Positions 53,717 to 64,000 of a stretch of DNA of 64,000 nt are shown piece by piece. Every line of letters starts with the position of its first letter. Within the stretch, counting starts at the first letter, position 1. Under the pieces are notes generated by a model. The model was given only the letters and a program-made list of their open reading frames with translations, did no database searches and had not been told where the DNA came from. Both the position numbers and the translations under genes were made by a program. Location of the stretch: positions 310,001 to 374,000 of the forward strand of contig MBPM02000042.1 of the NCBI GenBank assembly GCA_001695595.3, read 5' to 3'. The stretch comes from Plasmopara viticola. Its lineage: Eukaryota; Oomycota; Peronosporomycetes; Peronosporales; Peronosporaceae.

Positions 53717-54202
53717 ACTTTGTTTACCTGTACGAGTTGCGTTCGTTGCACTGCTTGATTATAAACAATACTGGTGACTAGAAAGCGTACGACGAAGACT
53801 TTAACTTGCTGTTAATAAATAAAAACTTCAATGTTAAGTACGAGAATGCACATGACTCGAATACTCACTAACTGCGACAATATAGCGTGTCTTGCCACTA
53901 AGCCATACATTCTTTCATCCATGGCTTTATTGGAAAACGCCTTCACCCTAGTAAATAGCTCTAAACTATAATTGCTTCCTGCGTACCAAAGGTTTGAAAC
54001 AATATAGTATTTTAACGCAATATGTGTGACTTTATATTGTGGTGTGTACGATCTTTCGGTGATTCAATATCCCCTCAACACCTGATTTCTTTAGCTCAAA
54101 ATTCATGTGCTTTGGTCCTACACAAAAGTGCTCGAATCCCCTCTATAGTAATTCCCCTCTATTAAGAGTAAAAACCCAAGCGCGATCTTTCCTTGCTGCA
54201 AA
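53717..54202. other. Divergent promoter region, DHHC and RCC1/BTB genes
   Basis: About 490 bp of AT-rich DNA between two divergent genes. No coding frame or clear initiator match. Confidence 0.5.
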
Positions 54203-57200
54203 ATGGACGAGCAGCTACCAAAAGAGCACACGTCCGCCATGCTCAAAGAGATGATCAAGTCCACGCATCACTTGGACAACATCCTCCAGCGTCTGTGCGA
54301 TGCAAACGATCCCAGACACGAGCAGCCGTGTGTTGCTGAAAGTCCCAGCGACTCAAGCGAAGAAAGTGATGGCGACTTTACCGACTGTATCGAAGCGAGC
54401 CCTCGCACCATGCAACCGACCTCAAGTTCCTACTTTGAGGTAACAGAGTCCTCTTCCATGCTCTATATCCTCCCTTCCTGTAACCTTGTTGCACCATCAT
54501 CCTTAGAACGTCACCAACATCGTTCAAGCTGCTCGTAAAGGACACTACACGCTTGTCAATGCCGTCGGGAACCCCCGACACTTGTTCAAAAGCCTCGAAG
54601 GAGACGCGGCCCTTCGATTCGCTGGATGCGCCCGCGACACGTCGTTTGTATTCACTTCGCGGCCCAGCACACCGTGTGCCAGTGACTTGCACGTATCAAT
54701 CCCCATCGAGTCGAATGTATCATACACCTCGTTCAAAGCGCAGCTCAAGCACCAAATCCTGGCGTGCGATCACATTGTACCCATCGAGCGCGTCGACCAA
54801 GCTCTTGGATTGGCACTCTCGCTGTTAGAAGAGCAACAGCGACGCCTCGTGAGTGCATTAAGCAACCACTTTCCGTACCCACGCGAGTGTATCTATTGGG
54901 TCCAGAGTCATCGAACGTGTGAGGTGCAGTGCCTTCTTTTTTGCACAACTTGACTGGCTTCCAACCCATTCATGCGTCATGTATCGGTAGATTTCTGTTC
55001 GAGAAACAAAGCAGAGTACCCAGTGGGGACTAGCGATTACGCTCCAAGGAACGTCGCGTCTGCAAGTGCGAAATGACAGCGAGTCGCTCCAAACGAGCCA
55101 TTCGTCAGCAATCGATCGTGAGCTCTCTGCTCGTACGCGGTGCCGGGTCTTTCTGCCAAAATCACGTTATTCAGCCGCTTTCACTCAAGAGGCGGCGTTT
55201 CAATCCTTTATTGCGATTGAGCTTGCAGTCTCGACACCAGAGAAACACAAGGCAAAAGGCCACGAGGCGATCAGAGAGAATCAGCACACGAACGCGTTGA
55301 AAGCGACTGAGCTTCCCGAGATGCTCACCGTGTCGAGTTGGGGCTCGCACGATGACGACCCCGTCTTGGAACATCCAAGCACGGCACAAGTCGTGACAAG
55401 CACAACCACCTTTCAACCCGTCGACATCAAGACGGTAAGTGACTGGAACTGACGCAGTTCGAAACCTGAGCTCACTTGCTTCTTTGGAGCAGCCATTTCC
55501 GAGAAATCGCATCGTGCAGGCCGCCTGCAGTCGCTTTCATACGCTCTTTCTGAGCGATACGGGCTTAATGTATGCGTACGGCCACTCCATGGATGGTGCA
55601 CTGGGCCTTGGGTCGAATGTAGGGGGCTACGTAGCGCAGCCTACTCTCGTCGACTACTTTCTCGACCACTTGATCATCGTACAGTCGATCGCTTGTGGTG
55701 GCGACAAACTCGTTGGAGCCCATTCTGCGGCCGTGAGTCAGGAAGGACGGCTCTACGCATGGGGCGTCGGCATTGCTCTGGGCAGAGGGACGCTTCGGAG
55801 TGCTGCTACACCCCAGCAAGTAGCCTTGCCACCGGTCGAGGAACAAGCCGAGATTGCAGTACCAGTGACAAGGCCTGCAAGGTCCGTCTCTTGTGGAAGT
55901 GGCTTTTGCGTCGCATTGACACGTGAAGGACACGCCTTTTCGTGGGGCAAGTGGAGCAACGGACGTCTTGGCCTCGGTCGAATCCCAATCATTGCTCGCA
56001 CGTCTCGGCGACATGGGGGTGGAAGCGTACGCAAGCAATTCCAGTCCTTTCAATTGAGTCCACGGCGAATTGACAGTCTCTACACCATCCACGAACACAC
56101 AGGAGCGGTGGAAAAGCCATTGTTCTCGAAAGTGGCGTGTGGTGATGCCCACTGCGTTGGTCTCACTACAACGGGTGGCCTCGTGACGTGGGGAAGAGGA
56201 AGCAGTGGTCAACAAGGCCGCGGTGACGTCAAGGATACGCTTGCTCCTACACTCGTGTTTCAACCGAGTGGGCACCAGCAATGGCGCGACGTTGTTGCTG
56301 GTGAAGATTGGAGCATGGCGCTTGCAAGCAATGGGCACATTTGGTCCTGGGGGGCGTACGGTGGCGCTGTGCTCGGGCACGGCGTGCACAATAGCGACAC
56401 GAATGCGCTGCTCGCCGAAACAGTCTTGCAACGCCACCACCGGCTTCTTTCGCAACGCCGCTTCTCGACCACAGCGTCCGCGTCATTGCTGCGCCTTCCC
56501 CAACTCAAGTGGATGACGCCACAAGTCATTCCGTGCTTTGCGACGCCCGATATCCATATCGTCAAGCTCAGTGCCGGGGCTCAACACGCAGCAGCGATTT
56601 CAACGACGGGAGATCTCTACATGTGGGGGACAAACGACGTCAATGGTGGGGACGCCACTGGTCTCGTGCTTTCCAGTCTACCAAAGCTTGTGAATTCGGG
56701 GCAAATGATGCAGACTGAAGGAAAGCTTCCCAATCCTCTGGACATTGGAACTTTCAGCGTCGAAGACGTGGTATGTGGCGGTCACCAGACGATTGCCTTG
56801 ACGTCAAGCACGTTTCTTGCTCGATCGTTGAGTCAATTGTACCGTGATACCTTGGCACAGGAACCCTCGATTGATCGTGCCAATCCCACGTATGCAGACC
56901 TCGTTTTAATCGTTTCGGACCAGCGTCTACTAGCGCACAAGCTGCTGCTTGCTCACCGTAGTCCTGTTCTACGTGCGCTTATCCTCGAGGAAGAGCAACA
57001 GCACCGAAAGCGCTTGAAAGCGAGTGATGGTGATACCCTCATGGAGCTCTTACTCCCAACCCTGCGGGTGGATGTGGCTCGACGAGTGCTGGAATTCATC
57101 TACACCGACGACTTTACCATCGAAGCGAGCGAGACGTCGTATTACTTGATACACGACGTGATGCGAGCTGCAAAACTCTTCCAGCTCTCCAGTCTAGCCC

Positions 57201-58294
57201 TGCTTTGTCGCAAGCGTCTCTTGTCAGCATCACCCTCCTCGCTCCTTGAGACCTCTGACCTCTTACCGGATGAGAGCAGTGCAAACGAGCCGAGTGCGGC
57301 AGACAGCGAAGATGAAGGAGAGACAAGGAATGCTGAACCTCCTCGTACACTGAATGACGACATGAAGTGTGCACTATGGGATGAAAATTGGGCAGACACC
57401 ATCCTCGTCGCAGAAGGCCGCAGCATTCCTGTTCATCGTTGCATGCTCGTGGCTCGCAGTGAGTACTTTCGAGCAGTCCTTGCATTCCGCCGTTCCAGTG
57501 CCCAAGCTGCAGCGACGCGACCGATCGAAACGAACACGACACGTGTCCATGTGGAAGACTCGTACGCTGGTCTTGTGCGAGTACTTCGCTTCATCTACTA
57601 CGATCAAGTGGCCCTCCCGCACCTTTATGGAGCATCAAGTGGTGACGTGAAGGATGGAGATTTGAATCAAGACGAGCGGGACGGTGAAGACGATCAGACC
57701 GATCACCTCTTCGAAGACTTGATCGCCGCAGACAAGTACGGATTAGACCGGATGAAGCGCTTGTGCGAACATGCGCTACGCGTCAATGCCGTCAATTGCC
57801 TCGAAGTCCTCGTCGTCGCCAACTTGATCCACGCCGCCCACTTGAAGCACGTTGCAATGCGAGTCGTCCAGACTCACCTTGCCGACGTGACGCGTCGACG
57901 CGACTTTCAACGTTTTCAGCAAGCCTTCCCTCACTTGCTCGAAGAACTGTATGCCAATCTTCGTGACGCAAGTCGAGACGATTTCCGCTTGCGCGTGCGT
58001 TTCCTTGACCCTTTCGATTCGCGTATTGTAGCTCACACGTTGTGTTTGTTCTAGCAATGGCATACAGAAGTAGCAACGACCGTCGCTGCTCGACGCGAGG
58101 AGACAAAAGGACACTGGGGCACTCCCTCAACGCGTGCAACGTTTCCGTGGGGGTCTTTATGCTTTGCGGGAGCGATGGGGACCTTGTACCTGTCCGTCAT
58201 GCATGCTCAAGAACACGAATACTCGTTTGTGCCTGCCACGAACTTGGTGGCACTTGCTGCGCTCGGAGGCGCCATCGTACTGGGCTACTTGTAA
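54203..58294 (+). CDS. RCC1-repeat / double-BTB protein with hydrophobic C-terminal tail, five exons
   Basis: Model: exons 54203-54439, 54507-54923, 54991-55434, 55493-57994 and 58055-58294, giving 1,279 residues. Introns are 67, 67, 58 and 60 nt, all phase 0, GT..AG. The N-terminal 366 residues are unrecognised. Seven or so RCC1 units fill about 370-800 (LYAWGVGIALGRG, HAFSWGKWSNGRLGLG, LVTWGRGSSGQQGRG), forming a propeller. BTB 1 at about 830-945 (YADLVLIVSDQRLLAHKLLL); BTB 2 at about 998-1180 (ADTILVAEGRSIPVHRCML). The last exon adds two hydrophobic segments at the end. RCC1 plus two BTBs recalls animal IBtk, a CUL3 adaptor, so a ubiquitin-ligase role is possible. Uncertain: GTGAGT at 54849 could start an extra 57-nt in-frame intron; the 5' part could be a separate gene, with this one starting at ATG 55321; unspliced at the 3' end it stops at 58054. 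Confidence 0.75.
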
Positions 58295-58325
58295 AGGAAC
58301 AGGTACTGGCACATTTCGCTCACAC

Positions 58326-61300
58326 CTACGGCGTTCGACTCGAGTCCATCTTGGCGCCTTGACTCGAAGCCACGTCTGCACAAGCAGCAGCTTTACCCCG
58401 TGCAAGCTTCTTGAGTGGCTTGCCTTTGCCCGAACGTTCAGGCCACGTTTCTTCGCAAAAGAAACGAGCCGAGTCGACGTACAGCTTCCATGCGTCTCGA
58501 TTGTGCGAGTCGTAGACACGAGGAGGGCCTTCGTTCCGAAGCAAAGCATTGACAATCAGTGAGACGTTGCTGTCCAAGTTGCTAGCCATACTTGCGGCCT
58601 TGTCTTCAGATGGGTAAGTGACTGCTTTAACGGAATAGACCGCCACGAGTAAATGCTCGGCAGTCGTGACCACTTGACAGTAATCAACCTTGTGTGTAAG
58701 GCGCTGTCGAGCAGTCTCGACTTCTAGATAATACGTGTACGTCTTGGCCAGTAGTTTACACAGCCGGTCTCGTGTCTCGTCGGCATTCAGTGAATCGACG
58801 GTAAGCATCATTTCCTGCACTCGACGACGGAGCAACGTGCCTCGAGCTTCCACTACAATCACCAGCATCAACTCAATCACGTCGTGCTCTTCTTTGCAAG
58901 CAAGCACCCACGACCCCATTTCCTTCAATCGTCCGTACGCGCCATTCTCTGCCAGCAACGCAATGTAAAAGCGCCAGTATTTCAAGCGATAGTAATCGTA
59001 CTTCATCTGCCGCTGATTCAATTCTTCAAACTTCTTGGCCGTCGGGATATACTCTGAAAACCAAATGGTGACGATTTGAGGGCGTCGCTTGTCAAAAAGG
59101 GGAGCCATTTCTTTCAACGCGCGGGCGGCAGCGTCCGATGGTCCCCCACTCTTGTCAAGGCTTCGACAAGCTTGGATGGCCTCCAGGAGCGCGTGTTTTT
59201 CATCACATGGGGCTTCGCTCTGGTCGAGCGTGACGTAGTACGATGACAGCCAGTAGACCAGACGCGCCAGCACATACCGTGAGGGATGGAAATACCGGTC
59301 TTCGTCTGGAATCGAGTCGAGCGCTTCAATAATGTTAAGCGCCAACCAGCCTTGCGCGAGCATCACGTTGACTGCATTAATGGCATCGTCTCGTTCAGCG
59401 TCCGCGAGCAGAGCAACGATCTCGTCTCGTCGATGACAACGAATCTGTGACGGATCGTCTTGTTCCTTCCTGTTCCCACTGTCAATCAACGCACTTGATA
59501 CCATTGTCTTTTGGCCGTTGCTGGTCCCATCCTCTCCTCGCATCTCGTCTTGCTCGTCCAAGTAAAACGAACGACACACTAGACGCAATGCCGACGTGGA
59601 CGGCGCCGCGCGAAGCGTGAGGTCGACGCGCAATGCTTGCAGAGCATAAAACGCATGCACGAGCGCGTGTTCTCGATCCCCTTTCCGCCGCGCATCCTCT
59701 GCCTTGGCAAAGCAAGTCGCAATTTCCTCGGCACTTGCATACGCTTCGTGGTCCGCTACTTCGTGGAAACAAAGCTCGCACCAGCGTTTCTTCTTTAACG
59801 TTTTGCCCATCATGTACAACAATCGAAAGTGCGTTTCGTAGGCGCACGTGTCTAGCTCACAGCGATCAAATCCGGTTTGGAAATACGTGAACGCCATTGA
59901 GACTAAGCGCGAGTAGACGTCACGTGGAAAGAGTGCTTGATCAATCTCTTTCATCAACGAAAACTCTTGGAGCAAATTATACAGCAACATCCCGCACTCT
60001 TCGTTGCACTCGATGATGATCGAGTCCAATTCCTTCACGTCCAAGTCGTTTTCAACACCTTTTCTGTCCATATCGGCTGTGTACTTCATTGACGCCTTGG
60101 TCGCCAAAAATGCCGCCATTTCAAAGCAGCGTTTGGCAAACTCAATCAATTGCATGATGTACGTCAGTGCAAACGTAGCGATCGGAGACGCGTGGGAAGC
60201 ACACGTGTCTTGAAAAGCACCTTCAGTCCCTCCTTCGACCACGTTGTGCCCATCCGTCTCTTGATCCTGCCACTCTTTCATTCTTGTAAACAGGTCCCAA
60301 CCTTTGGTACTGTTTGAACACGAAAACAAACTCGAAACTGTTGCTTCGTGAGAAGGTGGAATCGATGAGTGAGTCGCGTTTGTGGCCAACACGGTGCTCG
60401 TGTACCAGCGCAGCGCTTGAATTCGTTCTTGTCGCCCCAGCACAGCTGCAAAGGCATCAGTAGCAGCATGGTACAACTCTTTCATTGTCTTTCCCAATCG
60501 AAGCCACGAGTCAATGCGTTCTGGATGAAAGTAGAGCACGTCTTTGACCAGAAATTCCACACGTTCTCGCACGTGTTGCTCCATCTCAGTCAACTCGCCT
60601 AGATTTCCTCGTCGTTTCACGCGTCCTAGGATGAAATTAGCCCCCAAGAGATACCACAAATGACTCAAGCACCTTTCATCGGGTGACACGACTCTCGAGT
60701 CATCCATCTCACGCAAGCTCGGTGGCCGCACGTCTTCTTGGAGCAGTCCTCGGGGCGCTAAATACGCTTCCAATAGCGGAAAGACACTTGGTGGACGAGC
60801 CGAGAGGGCCGCAACCTGCGAATCCGCGAGCGCATCGCGCAACGCATACAACAGCTTCAATCGTTCTTTCTTTTGACCATTGTTCTTGGGTTTCGTGGCC
60901 AGCAAGATCGGTACAGCAAAGCGTGCTAGCCGCAACGCATCGTCGTGCTTGGCAGGGAGCAGACTCGTTTGGAGCGACGCAAACGTCGTCCCGGCTTTAT
61001 GATCGTCACAGCCTGGCAGGATCTGGACATCATACAAACAGCGATAACATTGACAGACTTCCATCTGAAAACGGCCTTCGACTTCTTGCTCACGATCATC
61101 AACCGCGTTTGCATCGTCTCGAGTCGTTGAGTTTAACGCATTCAGTTTCTTGCGCGGATTATCGTGCGGCGGAAGGAAGGTTGATAAGAGCGCCGAGCAT
61201 GTGTCGAGAAAACACGAGCGGCACTGCGTGTCACTTGCTGCTCCAGTGTCAGAGAGATACCTTGCGCTGCAAATCCCATGCTGGCCAAGTCGATCATGTA

Positions 61301-64000
61301 AAAGATGAATCAAATCGACCAATCGAGCGCGCACCGTGGTGTCGTCCGAATTCGTCCCAAAGCTCTCGAATAACAACAGAAACAAGATGGCGCCATTCCC
61401 AAAGAGCTGTTTCGAGATCTTGGCTTCGCTTCGTGCCATGGTTTCTTCCTCCTCTTTCATCAGTCGACCGCATAACGTCATCAGAGCTGATCGTTGCAAG
61501 GGCGAGAACGAGCACGCGAGCTGGCGATCGCTCTGAAACGTGAGATTCAAGTAGCGCAAGAGTTCGACGACCACCGCTCGGGTACGATCCCAACGTGGCT
61601 GTTTCTTCTTGGCAGCGTGCGGCATGACCGCGGCTATCTGACGAACTTCCTCACTCGATAAGGACTGGACGTCGTACAACAATTGGGCCAAGGCCTCGAC
61701 TTCAATCGTTCGCTCTATACTAGAAGCGCTCACTTGAAAAGCGGCATTGTGCAATACGATGCGAACTAGACTCAAAAAGTCCTTTGGCGAGTGGAAGCGC
61801 AACAGAATGGACGGTTGCAGGCACTTGACACTCAATCCACAGAGCACCAAGCAATGGTCGCGATCACGAACGTGCTCGCACTTGTTGGACGTCAATTGCT
61901 TCAGCAAGTACTCCAAGGCAGCAAGAGCACGTAACGAGACAGTGGCGGCCGAGTCGTGGGCTGGGATGCCTCCTTTCATCCAACTCGATTCATCTAAAAA
62001 AGCAAGCACTGAGTACAACGTCGTCAGCAAAAACACCACGCGATCAGTGTCCGAAAACTGACAACTTTGCTCCATCGAAGCAAGCACCAAGTCAAGCAGC
62101 TTCTTGCTCTTGTCGCCACTTTGCGCCAGAGAATAGTCACCATCAACTGGAAAGTCATGCAGCAAGTCCGTCATGCGAGGACGTTGGAGAGACGGAAACA
62201 AGTGGTCGTACAGGATCGAGACGACGTGGTCGTGCTTTTGCTCGTCAAACAACCGTCGGGCCTCGGAGCAAATGTCCGAGAAGCGCAGGCCGGATAGTTT
62301 CTCGTCCAAAATGGCCAACGTGATGACCGGATTCGCCTGGAGATTTGGCAATGCCACACAAAACGCAACATTGGAATCGTCCTTGACTGCTTGCAATTGA
62401 CAAAATTTGTCCCGGCATTGCATGAACGATTGCTGGGCTCGCTGAGGACTGCCGTCTCGCTCGTCCATGCGTGCCAGAAGCCAGAGTAACCGCAGGAATT
62501 CAGTTTCTGAAGGACAGCTCGTCGGCTCGTTCAGATCCTCTCGCCACCCAAACTCAAACAAGAGCTTCTGCGCTTGATCTCGTAAGGCGTCAACGACCCG
62601 TCGCTGCCGCCGCCTCCTTTGTCCACGCACTGGTTGCTGCAAAACCCGATCAAAGTGCATTTCTAGAAGAAAGAGCTGAGCACCCAGACTCAAGCCCGTT
62701 CCTTGCCAACGACTGCTATGACGGACAGCGTGGTCGGTCACGGTGATCACAGAAGCTTGCAGTGGTCGTGCAGCGTTGAGCTCCCCATTCAGTGCTCTTT
62801 CGAGCCACAGACAGACTTGATAGACATCTTCGCCATCCGTTCCAAGCTTCACGTGAGACCATTGACCACATTGGTTTAAATAGCATCGCATCCAATCCCC
62901 AAGTCGCCGACGTCGTGCATCTCCCGCAGCGTCAAGAAACGTCAATAGTTGCGTTGCATTGACACAATCCACACGCGAGGGTGCCGTCGCGACGGGTGGG
63001 TTTTGCACACGGGCCTGAGAAGACGGAAGCTGCGTACGCGACGCCAATACAAAGGACGGTAGTGTCAACAGAGTGCGTCCATCGGCATTAGATACACGAA
63101 ACGCCGTCCCCACCAGTGTCACGTTAAGAGGGGGCAGCCACTGAATCAACGTACAAGCGTCCTCTTCCTCGCTCGTCACCACGTCGGGCAGAAAAGCTTT
63201 CAACTGGTACGCCAAATCCACTTCGCGCGCTTTCTTGACGGCAGCCGCATGTTCTTCTCGCAATCGCTCTTCGTGGCGGCGAGACTTTCGTCGTTTCGGC
63301 TGGCGCGCCATCACGTCTGTACCACCTACGCTACTGTCTTGAGTATCGTTGTCAGACATGCCTGGTATAAGACACGATTCCAACACAAGAGCTGGTCCAG
63401 GCGAAACAATCTTGTGTGCCACGTCAGCCTCGGCACAAACGTTCGCGCTCAAGTCTACCGTGCTCTCGATCCCATTCTCCTCAATATCCTCCTCGTGCCT
63501 TGTGTCCTCTTGTTGAAAACCGACCGAGATCTCCACGTCAATCTGCATCACATCGACGTCCTCGATTCGATCGAGCTCTTCATAAATCTCTAGCAATACC
63601 AATCCCAGTCGCGTCCACGACGCCTCTTGCAGCGCGTACCTCCTCGACTGCCTCTTCCTCTCTAGTGCATCCTTCCTCTCTCGTTGCAACTCTCGTCGCT
63701 TTTGCCCTTCATTGGCCGCAATCTCCTTGAAATGCTGCAGCTTTTTCAACACCCGTCTCCTTCCTGTCCATTCTCGTGCTGGCAAAGGCCGAGCTCGTTT
63801 CTTGTGGCCGTCAAGCACCTCTAACGTAGCACACATTGGATCCTTCTCGCGCAGGTACTGGGCCACGCTCTCGTACGCTTCTGCGTCCCCAATCTGGTGC
63901 AAAACTTGCGCCAATGTCTCGACCAATGGCCAGTACGTCGCATCCACGCACAGGCCTTCTTCCAGCGTCCGCCGGGCGAGCCACCACTTGCCCGTCTCGA
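58326..64000 (-). CDS. Very large TPR protein, CABIN1/HIR3-like, 5' end beyond the window
   Basis: At least 1,890 codons open without a stop or intron, from the window edge to TAG at 58326. The frame continues past the GTG at 63947 to the edge (GKWWLARRTLEEGLCV), so the true start lies outside. The chain is almost all helical with TPR-like units (for example ATYWPLVETLAQVLHQIGD near the start; HPERIDSWLRLGKTMKELYHAATDAF mid-chain, written here in part only as family evidence), and a basic linker with KRRKSRRHEERLREEH. The layout, a giant helical-repeat chain with a DSW.RLG segment, resembles CABIN1/Hir3, the scaffold of the HIRA histone H3.3 chaperone complex in the nucleus. Other giant TPR scaffolds cannot be excluded. 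The stop is 31 bp from that of the convergent RCC1/BTB gene. Confidence 0.6.
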   Translation of the reverse strand, partial: ETGKWWLARRTLEEGLCVDATYWPLVETLAQVLHQIGDAEAYESVAQYLREKDPMCATLEVLDGHKKRARPLPAREWTGRRRVLKKLQHFKEIAANEGQKRRELQRERKDALERKRQSRRYALQEASWTRLGLVLLEIYEELDRIEDVDVMQIDVEISVGFQQEDTRHEEDIEENGIESTVDLSANVCAEADVAHKIVSPGPALVLESCLIPGMSDNDTQDSSVGGTDVMARQPKRRKSRRHEERLREEHAAAVKKAREVDLAYQLKAFLPDVVTSEEEDACTLIQWLPPLNVTLVGTAFRVSNADGRTLLTLPSFVLASRTQLPSSQARVQNPPVATAPSRVDCVNATQLLTFLDAAGDARRRRLGDWMRCYLNQCGQWSHVKLGTDGEDVYQVCLWLERALNGELNAARPLQASVITVTDHAVRHSSRWQGTGLSLGAQLFLLEMHFDRVLQQPVRGQRRRRQRRVVDALRDQAQKLLFEFGWREDLNEPTSCPSETEFLRLLWLLARMDERDGSPQRAQQSFMQCRDKFCQLQAVKDDSNVAFCVALPNLQANPVITLAILDEKLSGLRFSDICSEARRLFDEQKHDHVVSILYDHLFPSLQRPRMTDLLHDFPVDGDYSLAQSGDKSKKLLDLVLASMEQSCQFSDTDRVVFLLTTLYSVLAFLDESSWMKGGIPAHDSAATVSLRALAALEYLLKQLTSNKCEHVRDRDHCLVLCGLSVKCLQPSILLRFHSPKDFLSLVRIVLHNAAFQVSASSIERTIEVEALAQLLYDVQSLSSEEVRQIAAVMPHAAKKKQPRWDRTRAVVVELLRYLNLTFQSDRQLACSFSPLQRSALMTLCGRLMKEEEETMARSEAKISKQLFGNGAILFLLLFESFGTNSDDTTVRARLVDLIHLLHDRLGQHGICSARYLSDTGAASDTQCRSCFLDTCSALLSTFLPPHDNPRKKLNALNSTTRDDANAVDDREQEVEGRFQMEVCQCYRCLYDVQILPGCDDHKAGTTFASLQTSLLPAKHDDALRLARFAVPILLATKPKNNGQKKERLKLLYALRDALADSQVAALSARPPSVFPLLEAYLAPRGLLQEDVRPPSLREMDDSRVVSPDERCLSHLWYLLGANFILGRVKRRGNLGELTEMEQHVRERVEFLVKDVLYFHPERIDSWLRLGKTMKELYHAATDAFAAVLGRQERIQALRWYTSTVLATNATHSSIPPSHEATVSSLFSCSNSTKGWDLFTRMKEWQDQETDGHNVVEGGTEGAFQDTCASHASPIATFALTYIMQLIEFAKRCFEMAAFLATKASMKYTADMDRKGVENDLDVKELDSIIIECNEECGMLLYNLLQEFSLMKEIDQALFPRDVYSRLVSMAFTYFQTGFDRCELDTCAYETHFRLLYMMGKTLKKKRWCELCFHEVADHEAYASAEEIATCFAKAEDARRKGDREHALVHAFYALQALRVDLTLRAAPSTSALRLVCRSFYLDEQDEMRGEDGTSNGQKTMVSSALIDSGNRKEQDDPSQIRCHRRDEIVALLADAERDDAINAVNVMLAQGWLALNIIEALDSIPDEDRYFHPSRYVLARLVYWLSSYYVTLDQSEAPCDEKHALLEAIQACRSLDKSGGPSDAAARALKEMAPLFDKRRPQIVTIWFSEYIPTAKKFEELNQRQMKYDYYRLKYWRFYIALLAENGAYGRLKEMGSWVLACKEEHDVIELMLVIVVEARGTLLRRRVQEMMLTVDSLNADETRDRLCKLLAKTYTYYLEVETARQRLTHKVDYCQVVTTAEHLLVAVYSVKAVTYPSEDKAASMASNLDSNVSLIVNALLRNEGPPRVYDSHNRDAWKLYVDSARFFCEETWPERSGKGKPLKKLARGKAAACADVASSQGAKMDSSRTP

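Noticed and set aside
55565..56455. 296-codon minus-strand open frame
   Set aside because: Antisense to the RCC1 repeats; no domain and biased composition.
60683..61543. 286-codon plus-strand open frame
   Set aside because: It lies fully antisense to the very long TPR gene and shows low-complexity Ser/Arg/His composition typical of a shadow frame.
1..64000. CRISPR array, bacterial operon or prophage features
   Set aside because: No regularly spaced repeats and no bacterial gene signals; introns and eukaryotic domain families show nuclear eukaryotic DNA.

Overview
The window looks like nuclear DNA of an oomycete, most probably a Peronosporales species (Phytophthora or downy-mildew type). The support is: compact genes with few, short GT..AG introns (58-67 nt in the models I trust); a match to the oomycete initiator consensus (TCATT...CAATT-like) just upstream of one gene and a weaker partial match upstream of a second; an oomycete-type Cys-rich, Ser/Thr-rich surface protein; and gene-poor stretches filled with decayed Copia, hAT and MULE elements. 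I cannot name the species.

Layout. 1-3979 has no supportable gene. 3980-7856 carries a mucin-like surface protein, a one-domain sushi (CCP) secreted protein, and a convergent membrane-bound O-acyltransferase. 7857-14212 is gene-poor, with two short coding-like remnants. 14213-22398 holds a secreted acid lipase, a serine carboxypeptidase with an altered oxyanion loop, an ankyrin-FYVE-TPR protein and a conserved-looking unknown. After a 2.8 kb gap comes a secretory-pathway J-domain protein (25248-26642) whose 3' flank is a 42-bp-arm foldback. A degenerate minus-strand Copia element with both LTRs fills 27.0-31.9 kb, and a second foldback lies just beyond it. 32.2-36.0 kb is decayed sequence. 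36030-41112 is compact: an ataxin-2 homologue (Sm, LsmAD, PAM2) with one intron, a coiled-coil protein with one intron, a possible extra 3' exon, and a small membrane-anchored protein. A nearly complete hAT transposon (41707-44496, 804-aa transposase, matching terminal repeats, imperfect 8-bp target duplication) splits what looks like an exon of a membrane protein gene. 44.5-52.6 kb is gene-poor with a frameshifted MULE remnant. The right end is dense again: a three-exon DHHC palmitoyltransferase, a five-exon RCC1/double-BTB protein that gains a hydrophobic tail when its last intron is removed, and a very long TPR protein (CABIN1/HIR3-like) that runs off the window.

The genes do not form one pathway. 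Themes are secretion and membranes (surface proteins, lipase, carboxypeptidase, ER J-protein, acyltransferase, palmitoyltransferase, FYVE endosomal protein) and RNA/chromatin housekeeping (ataxin-2, CABIN1/HIR3-like). Several probable genes were longer than their single open frame because of introns; exon joins are given in the entries. Some open frames begin at GTG or TTG; for those I chose the first in-frame ATG or an upstream exon.
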